From NCBI RefSeq assembly GCF_004379255.2, contig NC_056045.1, positions 5,304,560 to 5,368,559 on the forward strand: 64,000 nt of DNA, given 5' to 3'. Origin of the DNA: Salvia splendens. Lineage: Eukaryota > Streptophyta > Magnoliopsida > Lamiales > Lamiaceae. Shown piece after piece: positions 1 through 10,481 of this stretch (positions are counted from its first letter, which is position 1; each line of letters begins with the position of its first letter). The notes below the pieces were generated by a model, which saw only the letters and a program-made list of their open reading frames with translations, was not told the origin of the DNA and made no database searches. Position numbers and translations under genes: made by a program.

Positions 1-197
1 ATATTCTCTCGGCAGACTATTGCGAAGAATGTCTCTGATCGTTTGGAAGATCCATAGCCGCTGCAAAGCAATTCCGCCTTTCAATTCGTTATGGATCAAA
101 GGTACGCTTCCGCTTTACAGTTTATGCTCCTTCTCCATCGTTCTCGGTTAATCATCATAGAGAGCTTTATGTAATTGTTCATTCAATTATTCCAACA
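1..197 (+). repeat. Partial 5' LTR of the Copia element
   Basis: This is the 3' portion of the 5' LTR. It aligns without gaps to 5718-5914, with two substitutions seen by eye (GCTGCAAAGC against GCTACAAAGC, and CGCTTTACAG against CGCTCTACAG). It ends in CA immediately before the primer-binding site. Confidence 0.93.
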
Positions 198-199
198 AG

Positions 200-211
200 T
201 GGTATCAGAGC
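200..211 (+). other. Primer-binding site of the Copia element
   Basis: TGGTATCAGAGC lies two bases after the 5' LTR. It is complementary to the 3' end of plant initiator-methionine tRNA, the standard minus-strand primer for Copia elements. Confidence 0.9.
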
Positions 212-1270
212 CACTCTATTGATGATTCCCTGAGAATTGGAAAAGGAGAATTAAGGTTTTATATTTTTGTTTGTCTTTTGAATCAAGAAATTAGGGTTTG
301 TGGTTGTTTATTTAATTCTGGTAGCCGCCAATGGACTCTTATAACACTAATGAATTCAATTATTCACGCCCGATTTGGTTATGGTGATTTCATGAGAAGT
401 TAAGGTTGTTTATACATACTGAAATTGATGAATTCATTCTTGATGTAATATTGTGTGGCTTGATGTAATATTGTGTGGCTATGTAACATTGCAAAATTCA
501 GTTATTTGCTTTTGTGATGTATTGAGAATGGAATGTCAATAATTAAAATTGATTTTGCACGCAGTCTGAATTCTTGGGTACCAAGAATTACTTTTGGTAA
601 TTCAGTTTATGCTAATTAAGATCACGCTTTTCGATGTTGTCTTGTAATATGCATTGATGACTTATCTTATTTGTATTATTCACGCATATAGTGAATTTTG
701 GTTAATGAATGGTTCATTCATTCTTGAAGTAATTATCGTATATGATTAATGTTTGCGTCGGGACCGTTTGCTGGGGAATTATGAATTCTTTTAAAAATGC
801 AATTATTGTTTACATGTTTGGTTTCGTTTATGTAACGTGAAACTGCAAATTGTATATTTTTTCGGTAATTAAGATTTCATGTTCCTGTTACATGAATCCA
901 TAAAATTTATAGTTTGTGTACTTGGGATTCGTTTGGTTTTATGATGTTATTTTTGGCTGATTATGGTAGTTAGTTTCGCTATTAGGAACATCAAAATTCG
1001 GATTTTTATCGATTTTTATGGTAAAATCGGATTTAGAAAAATTATATGGAATCCCTTCAGGAGTCAGCAACTTGCTTAGTTGCTGGGGAGTTATTGAACC
1101 GGCCGTTAGGATTTGGCGACTCGCTAGGTTTGCATGGTATGTGAACCCAGTGACTCGCTGGCTAGTCACTTTATTCTAGAAAATTATAAACAACTCCCTT
1201 GCGAGCGTTTGTATTTGATTTAAAAATTTTAAATTTAAATTTTTTGGTGCATCTCATGTTCCCTTATTGA

Positions 1271-1877
1271 TGTGTGTGTATTTTAATGCGAATATTAGTC
1301 GGCCCACAAGAAGATTAATATTTGGCACGAGATACACACATATCCCTTTGGTGATAAATACGTGACAATTATTCAGTTTTCGTGTAAGTAATGTGTGATG
1401 CCCACAGGTGGACACTACTTAACATGATCTTATTGCCAGTGTTTGATTATTGTAAGAGGCTACCACTTACAAATTCACATTACTGTCAAAGGACTTATTG
1501 CGAATGTTGTGCTCGGTACCTCGATATGGTTTACTAATGTTCAAATAGATTAGTCGAAATAAGACGTTGCAACAGTAACCTCTCTTGTCTAGACTTCTTT
1601 ACTGCGAATGTTAGGACGGTAAGTGTGTATGTATTTTAATGCGGATATTAGTCGGCCCACGGGAAGATTAATATTTGGCACGAGATACACACATACATGT
1701 GGTGATAAACACGTATGATTTTCCAGTTTTCGTGTGAGTAATTGTGATGCCCACAGGTGGACATTACTTGACATGATCTTATTGTCAGTGTTTGATTACT
1801 ACAAAAGGTTACCACTTGCAAGTTCATATTATTGTCCACAGACTTGATATGGATGTTGTGCCGGTACCTCGAGATGT
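1271..1877 (+). repeat. Diverged direct duplication of about 255 bp in the Copia leader
   Basis: Copy 1 (about 1271-1529) and copy 2 (about 1624-1877) share the same ordered blocks: TATTTTAATGCG, ATTAGTCGGCCCAC, GGCACGAGATACACACAT, GATGCCCACAGGTGGAC, CATGATCTTATTG and GGTACCTCGA. They lie between the primer-binding site and gag, so this is a leader repeat and not coding. A perfect 20-bp tandem duplication is also present near 442-481. Confidence 0.8.
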
Positions 1878-2399
1878 TACCTTCTTATTTGAATTTTATT
1901 ATGTGAGCATGATAGTTATTTCGGTTTTGTTCTCTGTTCAATTATGATTTCTGCTTCTGTGGTTTCTTCCAACATGAACAACATGTCAGTGTTGAAAGGG
2001 TCCAATTTTAAGGATTGAAATGATTATATTTTGATTGCTCTGGGTTGCATGGATCTGGATTACACGCTAAGGATTGAGTAACCTACTTATCCTACGGACG
2101 ATAGTACTTCTTATCAAAGGAGAAACTATGAGAAGTAAGAACACTCGAATCGTGTAAGTCTACTGATCATTAGGTGTAGCATCCCAGAAGGCTTTCAAGG
2201 CACTGCATCTGAGTATATCACTAAGGCCAGTGCACCTTGCCGAAATTAAGGAACGTTTTGCGGAAAAAAACGTAGGGTTAAGGTTGAGATAAGCATGCTT
2301 GATCTCAATATTGTATAAGAGCAAGGGCAACATAAGGGAGCACCTTATGAAAATGTCTCACGTTGTTTCACTTAAGCTTGAGTTCTAAAGACTTGTTTG

Positions 2400-4990
2400 T
2401 GCATTTGGTGTATCACATATGGTCAGTATCTCAAGAAATAAAGTAAAGGGCATTAAGAGAAAGTGTATTGAGAATGCTATTATGGATAATGGTTCATCAC
2501 AAAAGAAACAACATAAGGATAATGATAGTTGTTTCTTTTGTGGTAGACATGGATATAAAAAGGAGAATTGTAACAAATATCATGCATGGTGTACAAAGGA
2601 AGTTACAATTCTTGCTTTGGTCTGTACTGAAGTTAATTTGGCTTTAGTCCCTAATGATATTTAGTGGGTAGATTCTGGTGCTACTACTCACATACGATTA
2701 TCAACGCAAGACTGTCTGAGCTACTGAAAGTCAATTGATGGTGAAAGATACATCTAAGTGTGATATGACAAATCGGTGGAAGTATAGACTATTGGGCATT
2801 GTAGATTGTTATTAAAGATCGAAAACTTTCAGGTTTAAAGGATACTCTATTGTACAGCCATTTAGACTGAATTTGGTTTCTATTTCTGCTTTGGACAAAT
2901 TTGGTTTCTCTTGTTCATTTAGAAATAGTAAAGTTCTTCCTTCAAATAATTCTAGTATTATGGACACTGTTATGTTAAGTGTCTCTGACAATCTTTACAT
3001 GCTTAATTATGTTACTTCATATTCAGAAGCTTTACATATTAAATCAAAAGGGACTAGGCAAAAATTATATAATGAAAATTCCATAATTTATGGCACAAGC
3101 GTTTAGGTCATACCTCAAAATCAGAAATTGAGAGACTTGTGTCAGATGGTATATTGAATACACTTATCTTTTCAGATGCTGATTTGTGGGTTCAATGTAT
3201 CGAAGGAAAACAGATCAAACATTGGAACTATGTGCCGGTAGAGATACGAATGCCTTAGAATTGATATAGACGGAATTTGTGGTCATTCCCTTCAAATTCT
3301 TGGAATGTTCAACAATATTTTATATCCATCATAGAAGATTGTTCTCATTACGGGTACCTATATTTAATCCATCAAACATTTGAGGTTATAAACAAGTTCA
3401 AAATATTCAGGCTGATGTTGAGCTCCAACTCAACAAAATCGTTAAGAAAGTCAAATCTAGCTGTTGTGGCGAATACTACGACAGAAATGAATGCTTAGGT
3501 GAACAATGTCAAAGACCTTTTGCCCTCTATTTGGAAGAGTGTAGGATCGTCCCTTAGTACACCATGTCAGGATCATCTAGCATGAGTGGTGTAGCTAAAA
3601 GACGAAATGGAACTCTTAAAGATATGTGAAGGGGTATGATTTCTTATTTTTCTTTGTCACATTTGATTTGGTGAGAGGCATTAAAGACTGTAGCATATAT
3701 TCTCACTTTGGTTATCCACAAAAATTTAGGGGTTTTTAAATTTTATGATCCCACAAAAGGAACTAATTTTGGGACGAGAAATATAGTATTACTTGAGGAT
3801 GTTGAGTTTGGGGGAAGAATGTATTAAGGGACATTACTTTCGAGGAGGAGTCTGTATAGACACCTACTACTGTTTCTGACAATGTCCAGGTATCAAATAC
3901 TACCATTGAAGAAGAAGCAGATTAAGAACCTCAATATGATAATGTTGTAAACGTTCAATCTCATGTGGATGAGATCATTTAAAGCAAATCTCAACTACCT
4001 CAATTAAGACTCTCGTCAATGGTAACGCAAATTTTATGAAGCAATTCTTTCATTTGGATTCAGAAAGAATGCTATTGAGGGTTGTGTGTACCACAAGTTC
4101 AGGGAGCAAATGCATCTTCTTGGTATTATATGTCAATTACATATTGATTTTCATTAATGGGAAGGATATGTTGCACTAACACCAAGAATGTTCTCTCGAA
4201 GAAATTTGAGATGAAAGATCTGGGGGAAGACTCTTTTTTATTTGGAATCGAAAGAACTAATTTTCGATTGGCACAGAAGGGATATAGTGAAAAGGTGCCT
4301 GAAGTATTTGAGATGCATAATTGCAAGTAAAGAAATACTTCTATGACTAAGGGAGATAAACTTAATCTCATTCAGTGCCCTAAGATAAATCTTGAGATTT
4401 AGAAAATGCAGAAGGTTCAATATGCTTCGGCGATTGGGAGCCTAATGTGTGCTCAAGTATGTATTAGACCCAATTTGGTTTTAATTGTTAATATGTTGGG
4501 CAGATATCTCAGTAATCCAGTATGGATCAGTAGGAAGCAGCAAAACGGGTTATGAGATATTTATAGAGAACTAAGCATTACACGCTCGCATACAGAAAAT
4601 CAGATCATTTGGAGAGATCATTAGGTATTTTGATTATGATTTTGTTAGATGCCAATACATTAAATGATCAATTTTAAGTAACGTATGTTTGTTGGCTGTG
4701 GAGCCATTTCGTGGAGAAGTGCTGAGCAAACACTTGTATCTACTACTGCCATGACAATAGAATTCGTAACTTGTTTTGGGGCATCTAGTAATTGAATATG
4801 ACTGCAAAAATTTTGTCACGAGGTTGCATATTGTTAAGGTATTGAAAGTATACTTAAGTTATATTGTGACAATAACTCTGCGGCATTATATTCTAAAACA
4901 ACAGGAGTTTCCTAGTTGGTAAATAAAGGGTTCGGAATGGATAAATACATATAGAGCATAAGGGAACAGATTTGATGATGACAAATCCGC
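2400..4990 (+). pseudogene. Degenerate Copia gag-pol remnant
   Basis: The Copia polyprotein can only be read in broken pieces. Near 2536-2580 is a gag zinc knuckle beginning CFFCGRHGY, in which the usual histidine position holds tyrosine. At about 2665 the protease motif WVDSGATTH follows an in-frame stop. A GAG-pre-integrase-like HKRLGHTS block lies near 3095, and an RT block near 4120 reads YVNYILI where active Copia elements have YVDD. An RNase H-like CDNNSAALYS block lies near 4868. Many stops and frame changes separate these pieces. In an active element they would be one polyprotein carrying capsid, protease, integrase and RT/RNase H. No functional product is possible here. Confidence 0.85.
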
Positions 4991-5468
4991 TCACTAAGGG
5001 ACTAACACTCAAGATCTTTCATGGGCATGTAACCCAAATGGGTGTTATGTTGTTTAAGGGAACTTTCGTTCATTGGGAGTAGTTTTGGTTATTGCTCTAT
5101 ATCGTATTTTGAACATGCAGTTATAAAACTCATGTTATTTTCTGCAGAAATAAAGTATTATGTTTTGTCCATTATTTGTGTTATTTGGTTTTGGTTTGAT
5201 CTCACAAAGGATTTGGGAGGACCAGTTGGAAATAGACATGTATGATCACCCTGCATGAAATTTTCATGTTACACTTCATAATTGATTTGTTGTTGATTAT
5301 AATTGCATATGTGATTACTGATGGGTTTAATCATGAAAAAATATGATGACTGTCTCTTTAGTCCTATGCCGATATGGTTGATAATAAGATTGTTTGGGAA
5401 TACACTATGTGATAGCATATTTGAGCGCTCATTCGGTTTGTACACATTTATTTGGTGTCATGTGTTGC

Positions 5469-5480
5469 CCAAGTGGAGAT
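5469..5480 (+). other. Polypurine tract of the Copia element
   Basis: A purine-rich CAAGTGGAGA ends directly before the 3' LTR start, as expected for the plus-strand primer of a Copia element. Confidence 0.7.
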
Positions 5481-5914
5481 TGTTGGAAATTTGGGCTTCC
5501 ACATGACTAATTTAATGTGTATGACTATCTTTCAGTTGGCCAATTAAAATGATCTATTAAAGATTAAAGTTTGGGCTAAAGTGTATTTATAAGTGTAGAT
5601 ACCATATGAGATTTTCTATTTGATGAGAGAGCGAATAGAAAATAAAGAGCCTTATATTTATATAAATATAAGATTAGGTTATGGTCCCCAGACGTCAGAA
5701 GAACATTCGATATCTCTATATTCTCTCGGCAGACTATTGCGAAGAATGTCTCTGATCGTTTGGAAGATCCATAGCCGCTACAAAGCAATTCCGCCTTTCA
5801 ATTCGTTATGGATCAAAGGTACGCTTCCGCTCTACAGTTTATGCTCCTTCTCCATCGTTCTCGGTTAATCATCATAGAGAGCTTTATGTAATTGTTCATT
5901 CAATTATTCCAACA
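5481..5914 (+). repeat. 3' LTR of the Copia element
   Basis: The 434-bp LTR runs from TGTTGGAAAT to TTCCAACA, with the TG...CA termini and short inverted ends typical of Copia LTRs. Its last 197 bp match the start of the window. Confidence 0.93.
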
Positions 5915-7655
5915 CTCCCAACCAACTAAGTTCCAAAAACATTTAATTTTTTTTGAAAATAAATTGATTCAAAGTTAATTTTGTTCTGAAAATCCAATAC
6001 GACGGATAACTTTTGCAGATTAATGAAAAATGTTGGAATGAAAAATCAGGCACAATACCATTGGTCAGTGGCAGGATGTATACATCAGTAATCACTGCCA
6101 TTTTCTAGTTTTTAATTGTTTTACTACTATCTTCAAATAATATTTAGAAAAAAGGTACTCCTACTACTTCAAAATAGAAAAAAAAGTGGGAGAAAATCAA
6201 TTGCGTTTTGGTTTTCATTTAGTGGTGCTGTCAACTCTCTAATATACATATTACATCACCATCTTTATTGTATTTTTTTAAAATTCTTTTATTTAGTGGA
6301 ATAACCGACGACGATTCCTTCCCTATTACCATAACATACTAAATAAAATATCCACACTTATATATAATAAAATTATTATGTGTGTAATCAACATAGTGAT
6401 GTCGTGCTCGTGCTTGCCATGGCAGAGCAACCCTTGTTCCTTTTCATGTAAATTAATTACTATAAAAATTCCTCATTATTCGAGAAAACAGTGTGTCGAT
6501 TATGTCTCAACTTACTTTCTTGTCATTATACGTTCTAAATATTGGCACTTACCAATAATTAGCGAGTTTTTCAAATATATATGTTGGGACATCTTAGTCT
6601 TTTCCATAGAGGAAAAGGAAATTCTATGTATAGATAAATATCTAAAAATAATACTCCATCAGTCCGTTCTATGATTGTTGAGTCATTTTTCTTTTATTCT
6701 AGAAAAACTTTAGCTCTATTACTTTTTTATCTTTTCTATTTTTTACTTTCACCGCTTAACCTCTAAACACTGATTTTTTATTTCTATGTTGAAAAGAAAT
6801 GTCTCGACTAAATAAAGACGAATGAAGATATATTTTCACAGACCGAGCTTTGCGAAAAAAGACAATCATATAAAATATAAAAAATACACATGGACTTTAG
6901 TCACAAATAAACGTGACCAACGAACGACTATAATTGTAATATTGTCTCCTACTCAAAGAGATAATGGGGCTGCCTAAAATTTCATATAGCATGCTTGAGT
7001 TTTATAATATCAAAACAAACAAGTTAGTATAAACTCATACATTTTTTGATTCGATTATTTCGAAAGAAGTTAACACTCTTCTATTTATTGCTTTCTTTGT
7101 TGATCGTGAGCTTCCATCTGTAAGTGTTATCATGGTCTATGTATATGCAATTTAGTAGCAGACTTTCTCAATTTTCTGGAAAGTTTATTATTTTGTGCGT
7201 TTTTCTACATTAGAATTTTGTCACATGTGCGAATAGATTGGAGTTTTTATTATGAATACAATCTGTGAAGGTTATGAAAATCATCCTATAATCATGTGTT
7301 ATAATGTGCTGATTAGAATATAAAATTTACCTCTGCCATTCTGTAAACACCTCCTATTCTATTCTAACTCATAGGAAATGGTATTTATTTATCATACTAA
7401 GTTCTCTGGCATTCATGATGTTGTAAATATGTTATGTTAGTGTCAAGTCTTTGAAGTGTCGTAATTGTTGTTCTTGGCAAGATAAGTGTTATAGAATAAG
7501 TATCTTACATCGGTTATATTTCCTAGTCAGGCTTAGCCTCTTGTACTATTTATATGTGTTTCGTAAAGTAATCTACTTTTCTTTACTATGTTTTTATACT
7601 TTCGACATATCTCTATATTTTATTGTTCTTTAAGGAATATTCTTATTTTGTTTTA
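5915..7655. other. Intergenic, no gene seen
   Basis: AT-rich sequence with only short ORFs that lack any recognisable domain or coding bias. A degraded Stowaway-like end (ACTCCATCAGTCCG near 6653) faces a possible partner near 6820, too diverged to delimit. Confidence 0.6.
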
Positions 7656-7958
7656 GACTAAAGGTTATTTATGGTCCTAAATATATGACGATTTTATAAT
7701 TTTGGTCCAAAACATTATCTTTTGAATTATTACATCCCGAACAAATGAAAACGGTTCGGATTTAGTCCATTTTGGATGGAGCCGTCAAATTTTTAACAGT
7801 CAATGATAATTAAGTTAATTTTAACTGAATTAGCAACTTTTAATTATTATTTACATTGTTTGAAAAATAATTATTGAGAAATGAAATTCTATGTGTTGGA
7901 GAAAAGCAAATTGAAGGGACTGCGTTCCGGCGTCGCAAAGGATGACCCTTGCTAACAG

Positions 7959-8285
7959 CAGTGACGGAGGGAGAATAGAACAAGGGGTATTTAAATATAT
8001 AATGGCTCTAGTTTTTTAATTTTTTAAATATTCTATTAATATAATAAATTTTCTTATCTTTTCATTAATTTCTTATAAAGCTTAATTCTTTTAATATATT
8101 TAATTTTTTATATTTTGTATTTGTCATGCATTAAATTTTTTAAACTGTTTTTTACTTCTTTTAAATTTATTTATTTTTATAATTTTTTTGGAGTAGTATT
8201 AAAGTGAAGATAAAAGTCAATTATGAAGTGCCAATTAATATAATATTATCGTACCCCCAGAACAAAAATCCTGAATTCGCCACTG
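7959..8285. mobile_element. hAT-type MITE nested in the Mutator-like element
   Basis: The 327-bp insert begins CAGTGACGGAGGGAG and ends GAATTCGCCACTG (imperfect inverted ends). It is flanked by a perfect 8-bp duplication GCTAACAG (7951-7958 and 8286-8293). The 8-bp target duplication and CAGTGGCGGA-like end indicate a non-autonomous hAT element. The interior is AT-rich and non-coding. Confidence 0.88.
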
Positions 8286-8299
8286 GCTAACAGTCTAAC

Positions 8300-8948
8300 C
8301 TATTAACTATCGGAGCACCATCTATCGTCGCCTTCCGGTGGAGCCACGCCCAAACGAATCTCTTCTTCCTGCTTCAGCTCATCTCTTCATGCTTCTGCCG
8401 CCACCGCTCTTGTAGCTGAGCCAGCGAATCGTAGTCCGGCGACAGCGTTGCCGCCTCCTTTGTTTCTCCTCCTTCTATCTACATCACCACCGTATGAAAC
8501 CTCAAAATCGGAGACGAAAAAGAAATCGCGAAATCTAAAACCCATCAATGCGGAAGAGAATGTAAAAGCACAAAATTGGTCCCGCCCCGTCACCCTCGCC
8601 CTCCACTCCCTCTCTATGGTGCTCCTCTCCGCCACCATCTTCGCCGGGATCCTCTCTCCGCCGCCGCTGAGATCCGCAACAGCGCCGGCTGTGGCGGCGT
8701 TCCCGTTCCCTCACCACCCCCTTTGAGTGGCTTCCCCCTCAACACGCACACCTCCGGCCGCGTCTTCTGGTCCTATATCTACTACCTCTCGCGTTTCTTC
8801 CACGCGCTCCGCACCTTCATCACCATCTTCCAATACCGTCGCCCTCTCCTTCTTCAACCTCTTCAACCAATCCTCATATTAATGTCCTTTCTCTGGCTTG
8901 AATTCTCCCAATTCTTCCAGAGATCTTCCTGTCGACTAAGCTCTTCCA
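8300..8948 (+). pseudogene. Captured fragment of a fatty-acid elongase (ELO/HOS3-like) gene
   Basis: This GC-rich block inside the Mutator-like element reads, in shifting frames, as the N-terminal half of plant ELO-family 'elongation of fatty acids protein 3-like' proteins. Pieces are GAPSIVAFRWSHAQT (near 8313), ALHSLSMVLLSATIFAGIL (near 8598), SAAAEIR (near 8660), SGRVFWSYIYYLSRFFHALR (near 8754) and MSFLWLEFSQFFQ (near 8882). In an intact gene these would be membrane segments of an ER condensing-type elongase. At least two frameshifts and internal stops break it, and the hAT MITE at 8949 interrupts its far end. The match is from memory of the family, not a search. The parent gene is not in the window. 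Confidence 0.6.
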
Positions 8949-10191
8949 TAGGCATGCACAAACCGACCCGGCCCGGCGGTTAACCGCCGGTTCGGGCCCG
9001 CCGGTTAACCGCCGGTTCGGGCCCGCCGGTTCATGAACCGGAACCGGGCCCGGAACCGGCGGGTTGAACCGGCAGAAGGGTTGAAGGGTCGGAAGGGCCG
9101 GTTCAGGTTCGGCAATATATTGAACCTGAACCGGCGGTTCGGCGGTTCGAACCGCCGGTTCAAAGGGTTAAATAGTGTTTCGTAGGTTAGGGGTTCGTAG
9201 GGTTCGCGTAGGGGTTTAGTATAGCCGTTGGAACCGGCGGTTCGCGGGGTAAACCGTCGGTTTTTCGGGGTAAACCGCCGGTTTGTCGGGGTAAACCGCC
9301 GGTTCGGGAGCCGGTTTCTGACGGTTCCGACAACTTTTCAGAGGCTAGGCCGTAGGGTCAGTGTGTAGGCCTGCAAAACCGGTCAGAAACCGCCGGTTTT
9401 CGGTCAGAAACCGGCGGTTTTCTGACGGAAACCGTGGACAACCCGCCGGTTTAGGGTTGAACCGCCATATGTTTTTGTATATGCAAAAACAATTACATAA
9501 TTGTATTTGTATATACTCTAGTCGATGAAGTATATTTCTCTATACGGCTAAATGAGGTAAACTTTTGACAATTCTACTATATTTGTTGATTGTTAGACGA
9601 AACTCTACATTTAAAGTTGAATTGCTAAAGGTGTCCTTAATTTAGTTATGTAGAAAGATCTTCTTCGCCGGTTAAGAGTATATATATAATACACTTATAC
9701 GTTTAAGAACTTCAACATCGTTTCTTGTCATTTGTAATTAGTTCTTCACTAGTAGTCTCATTTGTATTTAAATTTTGTTTAAGACTTCAAGACCGCCATA
9801 TGTTTTCAATTTGTAATTGTTGTAACTTGTAACGTGTAATTTGTAAACATGCAATTTCAATAAAATTGCAACTTTAGCCGTATTTTTTTCAATTTTATTT
9901 ACTCACATTGCATACAAAAACAAACTTGAAAAGTGTAATTTAATTTGATTAAAATTGAAAAGTTGAAAAATGCAAAAAAAAAAAAAATCGTCGAACCGCC
10001 GAACCGGCCCGGAACCGGCGGTTCAAGCCGAAAACCGGCGGTTTTGAACCGCCGCGTAACCCGCCGGTTTTTTGAACCGGAACCGGAACCGCCGGGAGCT
10101 AGGCGGGCCGGTTCAGGTTCGGCAATTTCTCGACCCTTGAACCGCCGGTTCGGGCCCGGAACCGGCGGTTTACGACCCTTGTGCATGCCTA
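8949..10191. mobile_element. hAT-type element with CCGCCGGTT subterminal arrays
   Basis: The 1243-bp insert has perfect 13-bp ends TAGGCATGCACAA and TTGTGCATGCCTA, flanked by an exact 8-bp duplication CTCTTCCA (8941-8948 and 10192-10199). Both outer 200-500 bp are packed with the motif AACCGCCGGTT and variants in both orientations. The centre (about 9470-9960) is AT-rich with no ORF. The long ORFs around 9899-10232 are by-products of the repeated motif. It is a non-autonomous hAT element, inserted into the captured elongase fragment. Confidence 0.93.
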
Positions 10192-10481
10192 CTCTTCCAG
10201 ATGGTGGATACCTTTTTTTATTTGATTTTTGAATAGCTAATTATATTATTTTAAAAATATTTAATAATCTAATAAAGGTTATTATTCCAGTCAAATCTCA
10301 CATACTTAGCGTTGACTGTCTATTTTGGATGGAGCCGCTAAAAATGGACTAAATTTGGATCATTTTCATTGGGATTCAATAATTCAAAAGATAATATTCT
10401 GGACCAAAATCATCATATGTTTAGGATAAAAAATGACCTTTAGTCTTTGTTTTATGTAAATTTGGTGCTATCATGACTCCC

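Larger units (their letters stand above)
1..5914 (+). mobile_element. Ty1/Copia LTR retrotransposon, 5' LTR cut by window edge
   Basis: Bases 1-197 recur at 5718-5914 with only two visible mismatches and no indel, so these are the two LTRs of one element. The full 3' LTR begins TGTTGGAAAT and ends TTCCAACA. After the 5' LTR comes a primer-binding site TGGTATCAGAGC (initiator-Met tRNA type, usual in plant Copia elements), and a purine-rich CAAGTGGAGA lies just before the 3' LTR. The Copia order of domains can be followed inside: gag zinc knuckle, protease DSG, GAG-pre-integrase, reverse transcriptase and RNase H. All are broken by stops and frameshifts. The element is a dead, non-autonomous copy. 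Its left target-site duplication lies outside the window. Confidence 0.93.
7656..10445. mobile_element. Mutator-like element carrying a host gene fragment (Pack-MULE type)
   Basis: The left end starts GACTAAAGGTTATTTATGG. The reverse complement of the right end reads GACTAAAGGTCATTTTTTAT, and similarity continues inward past CATATGA.GATTTT and beyond GGATGGAGCCG on both sides, so the terminal inverted repeats are long. A 9-bp direct duplication TTTGTTTTA lies exactly outside both ends (7647-7655 and 10446-10454), the size expected for Mutator superfamily insertion. No mudrA transposase is present. The payload is a degenerate elongase fragment, and two hAT MITEs inserted later (7959-8285 and 8949-10191). 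Confidence 0.88.

Noticed and set aside
8576..8983. 135-residue ORF that could be taken as a new gene
   Set aside because: It runs through a frame-broken elongase fragment and into the hAT element. The similarity to ELO switches frame several times, so it is a captured pseudogene.
9899..10232. Pair of 95-residue ORFs on both strands, rich in Arg, Pro and Gly
   Set aside because: They arise from the repeated CCGCCGGTT motif at the end of a hAT element and are not genes.
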